A DNA stretch of 44,177 nt from the NCBI GenBank assembly GCA_037146715.1, contig JBAWWO010000012.1, forward strand, positions 1 to 44,177. The letters are read 5' to 3'. Within the stretch, counting starts at the first letter, position 1. Each line of letters opens with the position of its first letter. The notes under the pieces are model-generated. The model was not told the origin of the DNA. It saw only the letters and a program-made list of their open reading frames with translations, and searched no databases. The translations under genes and the position numbers were made by a program. This document shows positions 34,285 to 42,524 of this stretch, piece by piece. Source of the DNA: Alphaproteobacteria bacterium. Its GTDB lineage: Bacteria; Pseudomonadota; Alphaproteobacteria; UBA7879; UBA5542.

Positions 34285-34856
34285 TTTGCAGCACTCTTTT
34301 GTTTTTTGGGAACTGATCCCCGTATTTTACGCTGCAACTGCAAAATACTATAAAGTAAAGCTTCCGCCGTTGGGGGGCATCCGGGCACATAAATATCCAC
34401 CGGAATGATGCGGTCACACCCTCGTACAACGGAATAGGAATGATAATAATACCCACCTCCGTTAGCACAAGATCCCATGGAAATCACCCACTTTGGATCC
34501 GCCATTTGCTCATACACCCGGCGTAAAGCCGGGGCCATTTTATTGGTTAACGTTCCCGCCACAATAATAACATCCGCTTGTCTAGGGCTGCCCCGAAAAA
34601 CAACCCCAAACCGATCCAAGTCATACCGACTGGCTGCCGTCTGCATCATCTCAATGGCACAACATGAAAGCCCCAGACTTAGGGGCCACAACGACCCACT
34701 TTGGGCCCAGGCCGCAATTTGGTTTATCTTAGTCACCACAAATCCTTGACTCGAAAAACCAGTTTCTAGTCTTTGCAGCAAATGATCTTGATCCATTCCC
34801 AAGACTTCATCGGCCGTATGAAAGGTTAAATCCAATCGAAGACTCCCTTCTTCCAT
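34281..34856 (-). CDS. nuoB: NADH-quinone oxidoreductase subunit B
   Basis: NuoB carries iron-sulfur cluster N2, the last electron carrier before quinone. All four cysteine ligands are seen: [10 protein letters not shown] near 62-71, [12 protein letters not shown] near 126-137 and [12 protein letters not shown] near 157-168. The longest frame has 191 residues and overlaps nuoA by 31 bp. Two other starts are possible: TTG at 34835, which has AAGGGAG before it, and ATG at 34796, which gives the usual family length. It is followed by nuoC with a 4-base overlap. Confidence 0.95.
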   Translation of the reverse strand: MEEGSLRLDLTFHTADEVLGMDQDHLLQRLETGFSSQGFVVTKINQIAAWAQSGSLWPLSLGLSCCAIEMMQTAASRYDLDRFGVVFRGSPRQADVIIVAGTLTNKMAPALRRVYEQMADPKWVISMGSCANGGGYYYHSYSVVRGCDRIIPVDIYVPGCPPTAEALLYSILQLQRKIRGSVPKKQKSAAK

Positions 34857-35185
34857 TCATAAATAAACCCAGCCCCTAGAAAAGTTAAAAATAAAACCAC
34901 AGACAACAAGCCATACAAACCAAGGGTATCAAAAGAAATGGCCCAAGGAAATAACAAGGCTAACTCAAGATCAAAAACCACAAACAAAACAGCAACAACA
35001 TAAAATCGAGCATTAAATTGTTGGGGCAGCCCCTGAATGGGGTCAAAACCGCACTCATAATTTTTTAGTTTTTCTAGAGTTGGTGTTTTATGAGACCAGA
35101 TAGAAGATAGCAAATAAACAACCGCTGCCACCGACGCTGCCGCCATAAAAAAAAGCAGAACATAAACATAGGGATTCAAAACCAT
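34826..35185 (-). CDS. nuoA: NADH-quinone oxidoreductase subunit A
   Basis: NuoA is a small membrane subunit of complex I with three membrane segments. The 119-residue sequence contains [20 protein letters not shown] near 40-59, the conserved loop with the key cysteine and acidic residue, and [23 protein letters not shown] text near 65-85 that marks the family. It is first in the nuoA-nuoB-nuoC order on the minus strand. The gene diverges from the secreted protein gene at 35292. Confidence 0.95.
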   Translation of the reverse strand: MVLNPYVYVLLFFMAAASVAAVVYLLSSIWSHKTPTLEKLKNYECGFDPIQGLPQQFNARFYVVAVLFVVFDLELALLFPWAISFDTLGLYGLLSVVLFLTFLGAGFIYEWKKGVFDWI

Positions 35186-35233
35186 ACTTTATCAATATCA
35201 TAGAAGAAAAAAGGTGTATACAGAGGAAACCCC

Positions 35234-35261
35234 TTGAAATTAAAAAACTAATCCTTATATA
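35234..35261 (+). promoter_or_regulatory. Candidate promoter of the secreted protein at 35292
   Basis: TTGAAA (35234-35239) and TATATA (35256-35261) are spaced by 16 bases. The following leader (ATTGTAGAAATGTTTTATAG then AGGATTAAA before ATG) closely resembles that of the secreted protein gene at 40387. Confidence 0.5.
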
Positions 35262-35291
35262 CATTGTAGAAATGTTTTATAGAGGATTAAA

Positions 35292-36065
35292 ATGATTTAT
35301 AAATTTGGTTTGTTATTAGCTTTTTCTGTGAGCTCTGCTATGGGCAGTTTTAACGATTGGCCTAGCATAGCGCAAGAACTTAACCGTCGCGCAGCAAGCG
35401 GTGATTATTCTTTGTTAGAAACTTTTTCTGCCTTCAGGGACCAAGTAACCCCACAACAGATGGCTGAGATATTAGCTTTGCCATCTCCCGCAGCGGCAGC
35501 AAGACCAGCCGCAGCCCCTGCTCCTAGAGCACAGGCTCTTACACCAGAAGACACCGCCTTGTTGACAAGGGCAAGAACTGATTTAGACACCGCTTTACAA
35601 GAAAGCCCTAATGGCTTGAATGCCCACAACGTAGTCGTTGTGAACAGTCATGGGGCCGAAGCTTTAAGAATTGCTGAAACCTGTTTCTTGGCACAAAAAA
35701 CCATGACTTTGGATGCTATGAAAGAAAAGATTTCCTCTTGGGCGCGCCCAGATCAGCAAGCTGCCTTAGCTAGGGCTCTTGACCAATTTACAAGTTATTT
35801 TTCTGGCAACCCTCGCGGAACAGAGGTCCAACTTAATATTTTAGAGATTTACTCTACCAGCGTTTCGCTAGCAGAAAAAATGCATGATAGAACAAAATTT
35901 GCGTTTAGCGATAACCCATCCCTACAGATGACTGCCAAAGGTCTAATTGTGAATTCATTTTTAGAAAATCATCAGACCCAAGGGGGCTGTCGTGCTGGTT
36001 ATGAAAACCGAGGCGGACGCGATTTGTTGACTCTTGTAACAGCCTTTAAACCTGAACGCTTCTAA
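35292..36065 (+). CDS. Secreted protein of unknown function with Ala/Pro linker
   Basis: I do not recognise this 257-residue protein. A signal peptide covers 1-18 (FGLLLAFSVSSAMG). A short helical region leads to an Ala/Pro-rich linker at about 64-82 (PSPAAAARPAAAPAPRAQ), and the remaining 175 residues are mostly helical with a few conserved-looking segments such as NVVVVNSHGAEALRIAE. An AGAGGA ribosome-binding site precedes the ATG. The 3' end overlaps the convergent kinase gene by 20 bp. Its promoter and leader are similar to those of two other exported-protein genes in the window. Confidence 0.7.
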   Translation: MIYKFGLLLAFSVSSAMGSFNDWPSIAQELNRRAASGDYSLLETFSAFRDQVTPQQMAEILALPSPAAAARPAAAPAPRAQALTPEDTALLTRARTDLDTALQESPNGLNAHNVVVVNSHGAEALRIAETCFLAQKTMTLDAMKEKISSWARPDQQAALARALDQFTSYFSGNPRGTEVQLNILEIYSTSVSLAEKMHDRTKFAFSDNPSLQMTAKGLIVNSFLENHQTQGGCRAGYENRGGRDLLTLVTAFKPERF

Positions 36066-38760
36066 AGCTATATACATTCAGCAAATTCCTGTCCTTCGGA
36101 TACACTCTAAAAACAGGCTTTTTGGGCAAGACGTCCACATTAATAATACATTCAACTTTTTGCCCTTTTTCAAGGAAACCGGGCTCAATCCGACCAAGAG
36201 CTTGATTTGTTTCAAAGCTTAAGAGCGGTCTATCTTGCATGCCAAAAATTTCCAACTCGGGCATCTGGCAATTTTCGGATGCCATCAACTGAATGTGTAG
36301 ACTTATTTTTCCCCATTTTTTCTTATTTTGAACCCGATAGTGAACAGATGGAAAATCCTTTCGTTCCACCTGTAAGGGGCTTCCCAATACAAGGGGCTCT
36401 CCGGCCACTTCAAGACAGGGCCAGATACAAATTTTAGCATTCCCCCCTTCCCACATAAGCGCTCCTGCTCCCTCAGCCCCCTTGACCTTAAAAACCAGGG
36501 AATGATGCAACCGTTCCACATCATTCGGATGACTTGGAAATCGGTCTTTACGGGCCGCCACCCAACAGAAAGGAATATCATTTCGACCCCTTGGCCAGGG
36601 CCAATAAACAACCAATTGCCCTGCCTCACAAAAGGATCGACAGGCATGGGAATTAGGAAACTCAACCCCCTGATAATAAGTGGTAAAACAATGGCGCAGA
36701 GAATCAAGCAATCCTTCTTTTTTCACTAATCCCCCTAAGGTCTCTGACCAATAGGGAACCACTTGAGCAGGCTCTCTTTCCAATAGTCCTCTCTTCACCT
36801 GATTCCAATTTTTCTGAATACTGGCCCCCTGTTCCACAAAGGGCTGGAACTTATCAAAATGGGGGCCCACACAAATATCTGCATCCCACGCTTTCGCCAG
36901 CTCAATAAAATTTTGATCTTGCAGAGAATTTTCCAAAATTTCATGTAATCGTTTCCGCCCCTGAAGCTTGTCCATAAGGTTCTGCAAGGTGATATATTCA
37001 TGAATTTTAAAGTCTCGCAGATTGGTACCTTGAAAATCTGGGTGGCTATCCCATAGGTCCAGCAATTCCTTTTCAGAAGCGTTCCCATTAATCTTAGCTT
37101 GGAAGGCATTCAAAATATCTTTGTAGGCATAATAGGTTGATAGAAAATCCCGAAAAGCTATAGGAACATGAAGTTTCTGAACACTCAGTTCATGGTGGGT
37201 TAAAAATTCATGTCCGCCCAGGAAATCCTGATTTCGAACCAACAGCCCCAGCTGTCCGAACAAAGAGCTCATATGACTAGCCAAATCAACGCGCTCTTGA
37301 AAATCAGCGGTATTTTTCTTGTTGATCCTTTTAAAGCGTTCAATGATTTCTCGTTCCAAGTAATCATCGTAAGATTGATGAACCCTATAAAAAGAATCGG
37401 CTACATCAATAGATTTCCTTAAATCTGCCAGCGAGTTAACTTCTGCCCTGACCTGATCCAAAAACTGTGTCAAGGGATTGCCTTTGATGATTTCTTCATC
37501 CCGCGGCATATAGAAAGCAAGCTGCTTATCATGATCCCAAAACCTTAAAATATCTTCAGCGCTCACGTCTTCCATACAGAATTTTTTGAATTGGTCCAGG
37601 GCCTCTGTATAAGCCATGGCTTTTTTGATATCTTCTGAATCCTCTAAGGTTCCCAAAAATTCTTCCTGCAGAAAAGGATACTGCTGGCATAGGGTCGCCA
37701 CATTTCGGTAGTCATCTTCCTTTGCGTACCGCTTAAGCTTTTGCAGGATCGCTACTTTCTCTTGGGTTGCCCCCCCAGGAAAAATAGAAAAACCCAATCG
37801 TTTTTCCTTTTCACACCAAACACAGTCCGAAAAATGATCATCAAAAAAGTGATTCATATTGGCTGGGCACGCTGAAAGATGGGGAATAACCTCCTCCAAC
37901 ACCCTTACCCACTCGGCCGCACTCAATCGACTTGATGGATCTTCATGCCCCCCAATAAAGGTTTGATAAAAAGATTCCTGCAGTTTGGAATGTAAATCTC
38001 CATACGTAATATAAAATTGCTCTTCTTTAGTTTTTTTCAGGGACTTCATTCCCTCTTTCACGCAGGCATCCAAGGTTTTCTCGCCCTCTTGTGCCAGCCC
38101 CGCAAAAGGATGGAATCCTAATAGCAACAGATGAATAATAATTCCCAAGCCAAACCGATCATGCTGCTCGGTCCTTACTGTTATCTTTAAATCCAACCCA
38201 ATCAATTCAGGGGGCGTAAAGCCTTCAGACCCTACCCCACAGAAAAATGTTTCCTTCTCTCCTTGAATTTGAAAAGAATCCGTATCAATCGCAGAAACCA
38301 GAGCCCGATCCGTCACCAAAAAGTTATCGGTTTTTAAATCGCCCACCACATAATTTTTCTCATGCAAAGACCTTAAAATAACCGCCAAGTTATAGGCCGT
38401 TACATGCAAATAATACCAGTGAAACCCTGCCGCATTTTTCTTACGTAATTTGGTGTTGTATACATGATTTAAGCTTAGGGCACCCGGGACCCGAGGCATC
38501 AAAAACCCCACGGGTTCTTTTTCTGCCCCCAACAGAATGTCCTGGGGCCAAGCGATGGGCAGGTAATCCTGTTTTTCCTGCAGTACTCCAGGGGCTCTCT
38601 CAATCATTGTTTTTAACTTCTTAAAAACCACCTTATCGGGCTGATGAAAAATTTTGGCCAGAACTCCAGGAATTTGTGTTTGCCAGATAACCCCCTCCCC
38701 TCCCATAGAAACCTTATGGAGCAAAGAAATAGGGTCCCGGTTCGAAGCACGATAATACAT
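36046..38760 (-). CDS. Protein kinase-like protein of the TerY-P (VWA/PP2C/kinase) triad
   Basis: The 904-residue protein starts with a protein kinase domain (about 10-290): glycine loop MGGEGVIW at 19-26, lysine 36 in LAKIF, catalytic loop VVGDLKTDNFLV with Asp141 and Asn146, and DTDSFQI at 159-165 in place of DFG. FTPPELIG near 181 and DRFGLGIIIHLLL near 201 continue the fold. A zinc-finger-like cluster follows (C298, H304, C313, C316). The middle has helical repeats with an LWDSHPDF-like pattern, and the end (about 740-904) looks beta-rich. This kinase type, with D-x-D-S for DFG, is known from operons with TerY-like VWA and PP2C proteins linked to stress and tellurium responses. The substrate is unknown. 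Confidence 0.87.
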   Translation of the reverse strand: MYYRASNRDPISLLHKVSMGGEGVIWQTQIPGVLAKIFHQPDKVVFKKLKTMIERAPGVLQEKQDYLPIAWPQDILLGAEKEPVGFLMPRVPGALSLNHVYNTKLRKKNAAGFHWYYLHVTAYNLAVILRSLHEKNYVVGDLKTDNFLVTDRALVSAIDTDSFQIQGEKETFFCGVGSEGFTPPELIGLDLKITVRTEQHDRFGLGIIIHLLLLGFHPFAGLAQEGEKTLDACVKEGMKSLKKTKEEQFYITYGDLHSKLQESFYQTFIGGHEDPSSRLSAAEWVRVLEEVIPHLSACPANMNHFFDDHFSDCVWCEKEKRLGFSIFPGGATQEKVAILQKLKRYAKEDDYRNVATLCQQYPFLQEEFLGTLEDSEDIKKAMAYTEALDQFKKFCMEDVSAEDILRFWDHDKQLAFYMPRDEEIIKGNPLTQFLDQVRAEVNSLADLRKSIDVADSFYRVHQSYDDYLEREIIERFKRINKKNTADFQERVDLASHMSSLFGQLGLLVRNQDFLGGHEFLTHHELSVQKLHVPIAFRDFLSTYYAYKDILNAFQAKINGNASEKELLDLWDSHPDFQGTNLRDFKIHEYITLQNLMDKLQGRKRLHEILENSLQDQNFIELAKAWDADICVGPHFDKFQPFVEQGASIQKNWNQVKRGLLEREPAQVVPYWSETLGGLVKKEGLLDSLRHCFTTYYQGVEFPNSHACRSFCEAGQLVVYWPWPRGRNDIPFCWVAARKDRFPSHPNDVERLHHSLVFKVKGAEGAGALMWEGGNAKICIWPCLEVAGEPLVLGSPLQVERKDFPSVHYRVQNKKKWGKISLHIQLMASENCQMPELEIFGMQDRPLLSFETNQALGRIEPGFLEKGQKVECIINVDVLPKKPVFRVYPKDRNLLNVYSFRSVQV

Positions 38761-38761
38761 C

Positions 38762-39496
38762 CTACACCCACTGCGCTATCAGAAGGGTTTTATCGTCTTC
38801 CGTTTTGGCATTCACCCGATCCGATGACAAAAAATTCTTTAATTCTTGGTGAATTTTCTCTTGAGAAGGCCTTGTTAAAAGATACTCCTCAAAGCTTGAA
38901 AAGAAGCCCTTAAATCCTTGTTTAAGACGGGCATCAATACTCAAGCCGCTAATGCCATCCGTCCCCAAAGCTAAAAACCGAGGCCCCTGAACAACTGCCA
39001 ACCGCAAATCATAATTTTCTTCCGTAATAAAATGGGTTTCGTTAATGAACTCCTTATGATCTTCCCACAGCATCAAATCAAAATCGCCCTCGGTTTTCGC
39101 CACCAAGAATCCATCCCCTACCTGAGCCGCCACTGCATAGTCAGGGGTTACCACACACCCCAAAAAAGTGGTTTCTATATTCTTAAGGGGAATTTGAATG
39201 TGATGGGCATGACCCAATAGCCGATCTTGAAGTTCCTGCATAAGAGCCCTTAATTTTGCCGTCGCCAATTCGGGAGAATCTACAGCGTCCCCCCACTTTT
39301 CTGTACACAATTGTATGAAAGTTTCCGTTACGAAGTGAGATCCTATTTGGCTTAACTGTGCCGTTCCAGCCCCATCAGCCACACAGGCAAACAAGGTATC
39401 TCCCTGAACTTTATATTGGTTAGCATCTTGACAGGGGGTGCCTGCAAACCTGTGCATGCTTCCCTGAACTGAATCGCCCCCAACAATCCATACCAT
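38762..39496 (-). CDS. PP2C-family serine/threonine phosphatase of the TerY-P triad
   Basis: The 244-residue protein has the PP2C metal-binding motifs: ACVADGAGTAQLSQIGSHF near residue 40, VAAQVGDGFLVA, FLALGTDGISGL and the closing EDDKTLLIAQW. The ATG at 39496 is chosen because it overlaps the VWA stop (TGATG), a usual sign of coupled translation; a start at 39511 would add five residues. Its stop is one base from the kinase start. In such triads the phosphatase is thought to counteract the kinase. Confidence 0.88.
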   Translation of the reverse strand: MVWIVGGDSVQGSMHRFAGTPCQDANQYKVQGDTLFACVADGAGTAQLSQIGSHFVTETFIQLCTEKWGDAVDSPELATAKLRALMQELQDRLLGHAHHIQIPLKNIETTFLGCVVTPDYAVAAQVGDGFLVAKTEGDFDLMLWEDHKEFINETHFITEENYDLRLAVVQGPRFLALGTDGISGLSIDARLKQGFKGFFSSFEEYLLTRPSQEKIHQELKNFLSSDRVNAKTEDDKTLLIAQWV

Positions 39497-40161
39497 CAGG
39501 GACACACCCATCCCTCGGACGCCGGCAGCTTCATCATCTCCGAGCCCAATTTCCCCACAGACACTCGACGAACTGAGGCCGAAAGCCATTTGAACAGCTC
39601 AGAAAACTGAAGATCTTTCAACCAAATAGGGGGGAATTCCTTGGGGGCCAAAGCCGATAGAATCTCTTGATCCGCCCCTTCAACGCCGATTGTAAAAAAA
39701 CTTAATTTGTGACGGCTGACCATATCATGGATTTGTTCTTTAGCTTGTTTCCAAGTATCCCCATCTGTTGGGGCCCCATCGGTGATCAAAAACATCCAGG
39801 GGCGATAGTATCCAATTGCCGCCTCTTGATAAGACTTTTTTCGGTCTTCTAAAGCTGCAATCCCCAGCTGAAGGGCTTCCCCCAGGGGTGTCCGCCCCGC
39901 CGCCTGCAGGACGGGGGCTGTGAACTCATCAATGGTCACAAAGTTTTGTAAAAGTTTAACTTGTTCCCCAAAGGTAACAATTGCAACTTCCACCCTTAAA
40001 CTTGCGATCGTATCTTGCTCAACATCAAATTTAAAAGTGGCAAGACCTTCATTCAAGGCCTGGATGGGTTCCCCCTCCATAGATGCTGACACATCAAGCA
40101 ATAGAACCACTGGACAGCGATTTTCTGGATTTTCTAAAAACTCAGGACTTCTTAAAGCCAT
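39496..40161 (-). CDS. TerY-like VWA-domain protein
   Basis: The 221-residue protein is a single von Willebrand A domain with an intact metal-ion-dependent adhesion site: DVSASM near 23-28, the threonine in AGRTPLGEALQLG near 88, and LITDGAPTDGD near 125. The closing WLKDLQFSELFKWLSASV is typical of TerY. It is the first gene of the triad, preceded by GGGGAT, and probably acts as the binding scaffold of the phosphorylation module. No terB, terC, terD or terZ gene is in the window. Confidence 0.9.
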   Translation of the reverse strand: MALRSPEFLENPENRCPVVLLLDVSASMEGEPIQALNEGLATFKFDVEQDTIASLRVEVAIVTFGEQVKLLQNFVTIDEFTAPVLQAAGRTPLGEALQLGIAALEDRKKSYQEAAIGYYRPWMFLITDGAPTDGDTWKQAKEQIHDMVSRHKLSFFTIGVEGADQEILSALAPKEFPPIWLKDLQFSELFKWLSASVRRVSVGKLGSEMMKLPASEGWVCP

Positions 40162-40326
40162 TATATCCCCATTCGTTTATAATCAAAGTATAACTTGCCC
40201 TATACATAAAGAGAAGAGACAGTTATATTTTTCCTAGAAATTAAGGGGAAATCAATAGTTCCCGCAAGCTTAATGTCTTGATTTTCTCTCTTCCTCACAA
40301 CTATCTTGAAAAAATCAGAGCATTCC

Positions 40327-40355
40327 TTGACATTTAAAAAATGGGTACCTATATA
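40327..40355 (+). promoter_or_regulatory. Consensus sigma-70 promoter of the secreted protein at 40387
   Basis: TTGACA (40327-40332) and TATATA (40350-40355) are exactly 17 bases apart. The leader after it reads TTTTATATAGGAAAAG before the start, like the leaders at 10042 (minus strand) and 35292. Confidence 0.7.
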
Positions 40356-40386
40356 AGTATTGTTGAAGTTTTATATAGGAAAAGTT

Positions 40387-41772
40387 ATGAAAAAGTTTTA
40401 TCTATTATTATTGTTGTCTGTTTGGTCAACTCAAGGATTTGGGGCTGGGGCTGCTCCAGCTGATCCTGAGCCAGGACAGTGTGGGTATGTTGTGGGTCAA
40501 GGTGTGGGGAGAGCTCTGCCAGTATTCGCACCAGTGGCCATAAAGATTCCTTCTTGCACTTCATCAGAACCTGAGCATGCTGCAATGTGTTCCCAAAAAG
40601 CAGCATCAAGAGGAGTACATCCTCAACCCAGGGGGCTAGAGGCGGATTCTCCTTTTGATCAATTCTGTAAAAATATCCAAATCAACCCAGAAAAATTTAC
40701 GGAAGAACAAGAAGACGATAAGAGAAAGCTAAGAAAAATTTTTACAAAAACAAATATACTTGGAACTTTAGCCCTTGAAACTTTAGTCCAGTCCACTCAA
40801 GAAATAATTAGTATTGCAACATGGGAAAATGAAGAGGCCCTATTGTATGAAACTATAAAAATTCTAGATTTATTATATAAAAAACCACTAGCTGATCAAA
40901 CATTTTGTTCTCAATCTCTAAAAGTTTGTGAACTGGCCATCAGAAAGAGGCAACCCGATACCCCTAAAAGGGAAATACCATTTTTTGGTTCGGCCTATCA
41001 ATTTGAAGCTGCAGGCATTTTGCTCAACATTGATAATATTCATGATAGAAATATTAAGCTAACAAAAATCATACAAGAGTTAACAGCCTCCAAGAGAGAT
41101 CCTATAAGCGTCATACACACAATAGGAGAGAGTGGTGCGGAATCTTTCCCTGACACACCCGATGATCTAAGTAGCTTCAGCTTGCATATTTGGGGCAAAA
41201 AGTATGATCCCTCTGATGATGACGATGATATCGCCGCAATATTCAAGTGCTTTGACAAGATGGAACAGAATGAAAAAACAGAATTATATAGGGCCTTTAA
41301 ATGCTTGTCTCCAGCAAAACCTCATGAATCCTCTCCAAACATTTTTTGCCAGCTGTTGAAAGGGGGACAAAATACACGCGGAGAATGGTTCGATAAAACT
41401 ACCTCTAAGCAAAGAATTGCACATAGAAATTTTCTAACGTCCTATACGTTAAGTATTTTGAACTACGAGTTACAAGATTCTATGGGGCAGATAGAAGAGA
41501 TATTAAAATGTATCGGGAAATGCCCAGAAAAAGGACCTATTTTTGCAGAGGCTATGATGAGTTTTACGCAAGCAACCTGTGAATTCAATTTCGGCAGACC
41601 TCAGGGAACGAATCCCGCAACACTAGAAAAAAAGGGGATTATACGTACGTTAATAGGCTTTGATTTCGTATGGGACCCATTGAAGACACCTGGCCACGTG
41701 AAGCGCATTGTGGATAAAATTAATGCAAAAGAAAATCCTGCCTTGATTGTTCAGTGGTTAAGAAATCCATAG
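40387..41772 (+). CDS. Large secreted protein of unknown function
   Basis: I do not recognise this 461-residue protein. The ATG at 40387, with AGGA six bases before, is preferred over an upstream TTG at 40360 because a signal peptide then starts at residue 1 (KKFYLLLLLSVWSTQGFGAG). A Pro/Gly/Ala-rich, cysteine-containing stretch follows (20-80), then a long, mostly helical region. One acidic run (DPSDDDDDIAA) lies near residue 285, and about a dozen cysteines are spread over the protein, which fits an exported, disulfide-bearing product. It forms a single-gene unit behind a consensus promoter. Confidence 0.72.
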   Translation: MKKFYLLLLLSVWSTQGFGAGAAPADPEPGQCGYVVGQGVGRALPVFAPVAIKIPSCTSSEPEHAAMCSQKAASRGVHPQPRGLEADSPFDQFCKNIQINPEKFTEEQEDDKRKLRKIFTKTNILGTLALETLVQSTQEIISIATWENEEALLYETIKILDLLYKKPLADQTFCSQSLKVCELAIRKRQPDTPKREIPFFGSAYQFEAAGILLNIDNIHDRNIKLTKIIQELTASKRDPISVIHTIGESGAESFPDTPDDLSSFSLHIWGKKYDPSDDDDDIAAIFKCFDKMEQNEKTELYRAFKCLSPAKPHESSPNIFCQLLKGGQNTRGEWFDKTTSKQRIAHRNFLTSYTLSILNYELQDSMGQIEEILKCIGKCPEKGPIFAEAMMSFTQATCEFNFGRPQGTNPATLEKKGIIRTLIGFDFVWDPLKTPGHVKRIVDKINAKENPALIVQWLRNP

Positions 41773-41808
41773 AAATGGGCTTTGCAAAAACGTACATCTC
41801 TAGAAAAT

Positions 41809-41828
41809 CCCCTGGCTTTGACCAGGGG
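41809..41828. terminator. Hairpin between convergent 40387 gene and ruvX
   Basis: CCCCTGG and CCAGGGG form a 7-bp stem with loop CTTTGA. On the minus strand it is followed by ATTTTC, on the plus strand by no T-run, so it probably ends ruvX transcription more than the other gene... its position between two converging genes fits a terminator. Confidence 0.5.
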
Positions 41829-41830
41829 CT

Positions 41831-42298
41831 CTATTCAGCACTATGTTCTAAATAATCCAACACGCCCTGCAGAATATAGGCTGCTGCAATCTTATCAACA
41901 GCCTTGTCTCTCTTTTGAAAAGACATGTCCCCACTTATCAAAATATCCATAGCTGCCTTCGTAGATAACCGTTCATCCCATAAAATCAAAGGCATATCGT
42001 AAAAAGACAGAAATTTCTGAACGAATTTGCGGGTCAGCTTACACCGTTCTCCTTCAGACCCATTCATGTTAAAGGGCATACCAATAATCAGGGCAGCTGC
42101 ATTATAGGATTCAACCATCTCCACCAACGCATTCAGGTCAGTCTTTAGGTCTTTGCGTTTTAAAGTGGAATGAGGAGTGGCTATTTTGCATCGTGTATCT
42201 GACAAGGAAATACCGATAAATTTATCCCCATAATCAAGACCCAAAAGCCGTTGACCTGGTTTCAATACAGAAGCTAGTTGGTCAATTTCAATAATCAT
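41831..42298 (-). CDS. ruvX: RuvX/YqgF-family RNase H-fold nuclease
   Basis: From the ATG at 42298 the protein has 155 residues, near the family norm. LLGLDYGDKFIGISLSD near 17-33 holds the first catalytic aspartate, LIIGMPFNMNGSEGERC near 74-90 the glutamate region, and LILWDERLSTKAA the third acidic site, with DKIAAAYILQGVLDYL at the end. RuvX/YqgF is linked to pre-16S rRNA end processing and was proposed as a Holliday-junction resolvase. A longer frame to 42403 was rejected because its extra part crosses the palindromic repeat. Confidence 0.93.
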   Translation of the reverse strand: MIIEIDQLASVLKPGQRLLGLDYGDKFIGISLSDTRCKIATPHSTLKRKDLKTDLNALVEMVESYNAAALIIGMPFNMNGSEGERCKLTRKFVQKFLSFYDMPLILWDERLSTKAAMDILISGDMSFQKRDKAVDKIAAAYILQGVLDYLEHSAE

Positions 42299-42378
42299 AA
42301 AACCCTGTTCATAAAAACCACGTCCTTGCGAGGAAGCTGTAGGCTGACGAAGCAATCCAGCTTCCTTTTTTTTGCCTT

Positions 42379-42402
42379 CCTCGGCCTTGAGCCGAGGATC
42401 CA
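42379..42402. repeat. Palindromic intergenic repeat (CCTCGGC...GCCGAGGATCC)
   Basis: The best-preserved copy: CCTCGGC and GCCGAGG are perfect arms with a short TT/TGA centre, followed by ATCCACG. It lies in the 226-bp gap between ruvX and rplA. Confidence 0.65.
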
Positions 42403-42440
42403 CGCCTTACTTCCTGGGCTGCATTCGCACCCCATGGGCC

Positions 42441-42457
42441 CTCGGGTCAAACCCGAG
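42441..42457. repeat. Second palindromic repeat in the ruvX-rplA gap
   Basis: CTCGGGT and ACCCGAG form a perfect 7-bp stem with loop CAA. It is related to the neighbouring copy in the opposite orientation (TTTGACCCGAGG on the minus strand). The rest of the gap (42299-42524) holds no gene that I can see. Confidence 0.6.
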
Positions 42458-42524
42458 AGATTCAATTATGGGGGAAAGCCCAAAATCTCGCCGTTTCGCG
42501 ATGGAGTGCCCCAAAAGATGGGTT

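Noticed and set aside
39497..39589. Longer N-terminus for the PP2C phosphatase
   Set aside because: It would overlap the VWA gene by about 90 bp with unrelated residues, while TGATG gives a coupled start.
42299..42403. N-terminal extension of ruvX
   Set aside because: The extra part runs through the palindromic repeat and the family normally starts just before LLGLDYGD.
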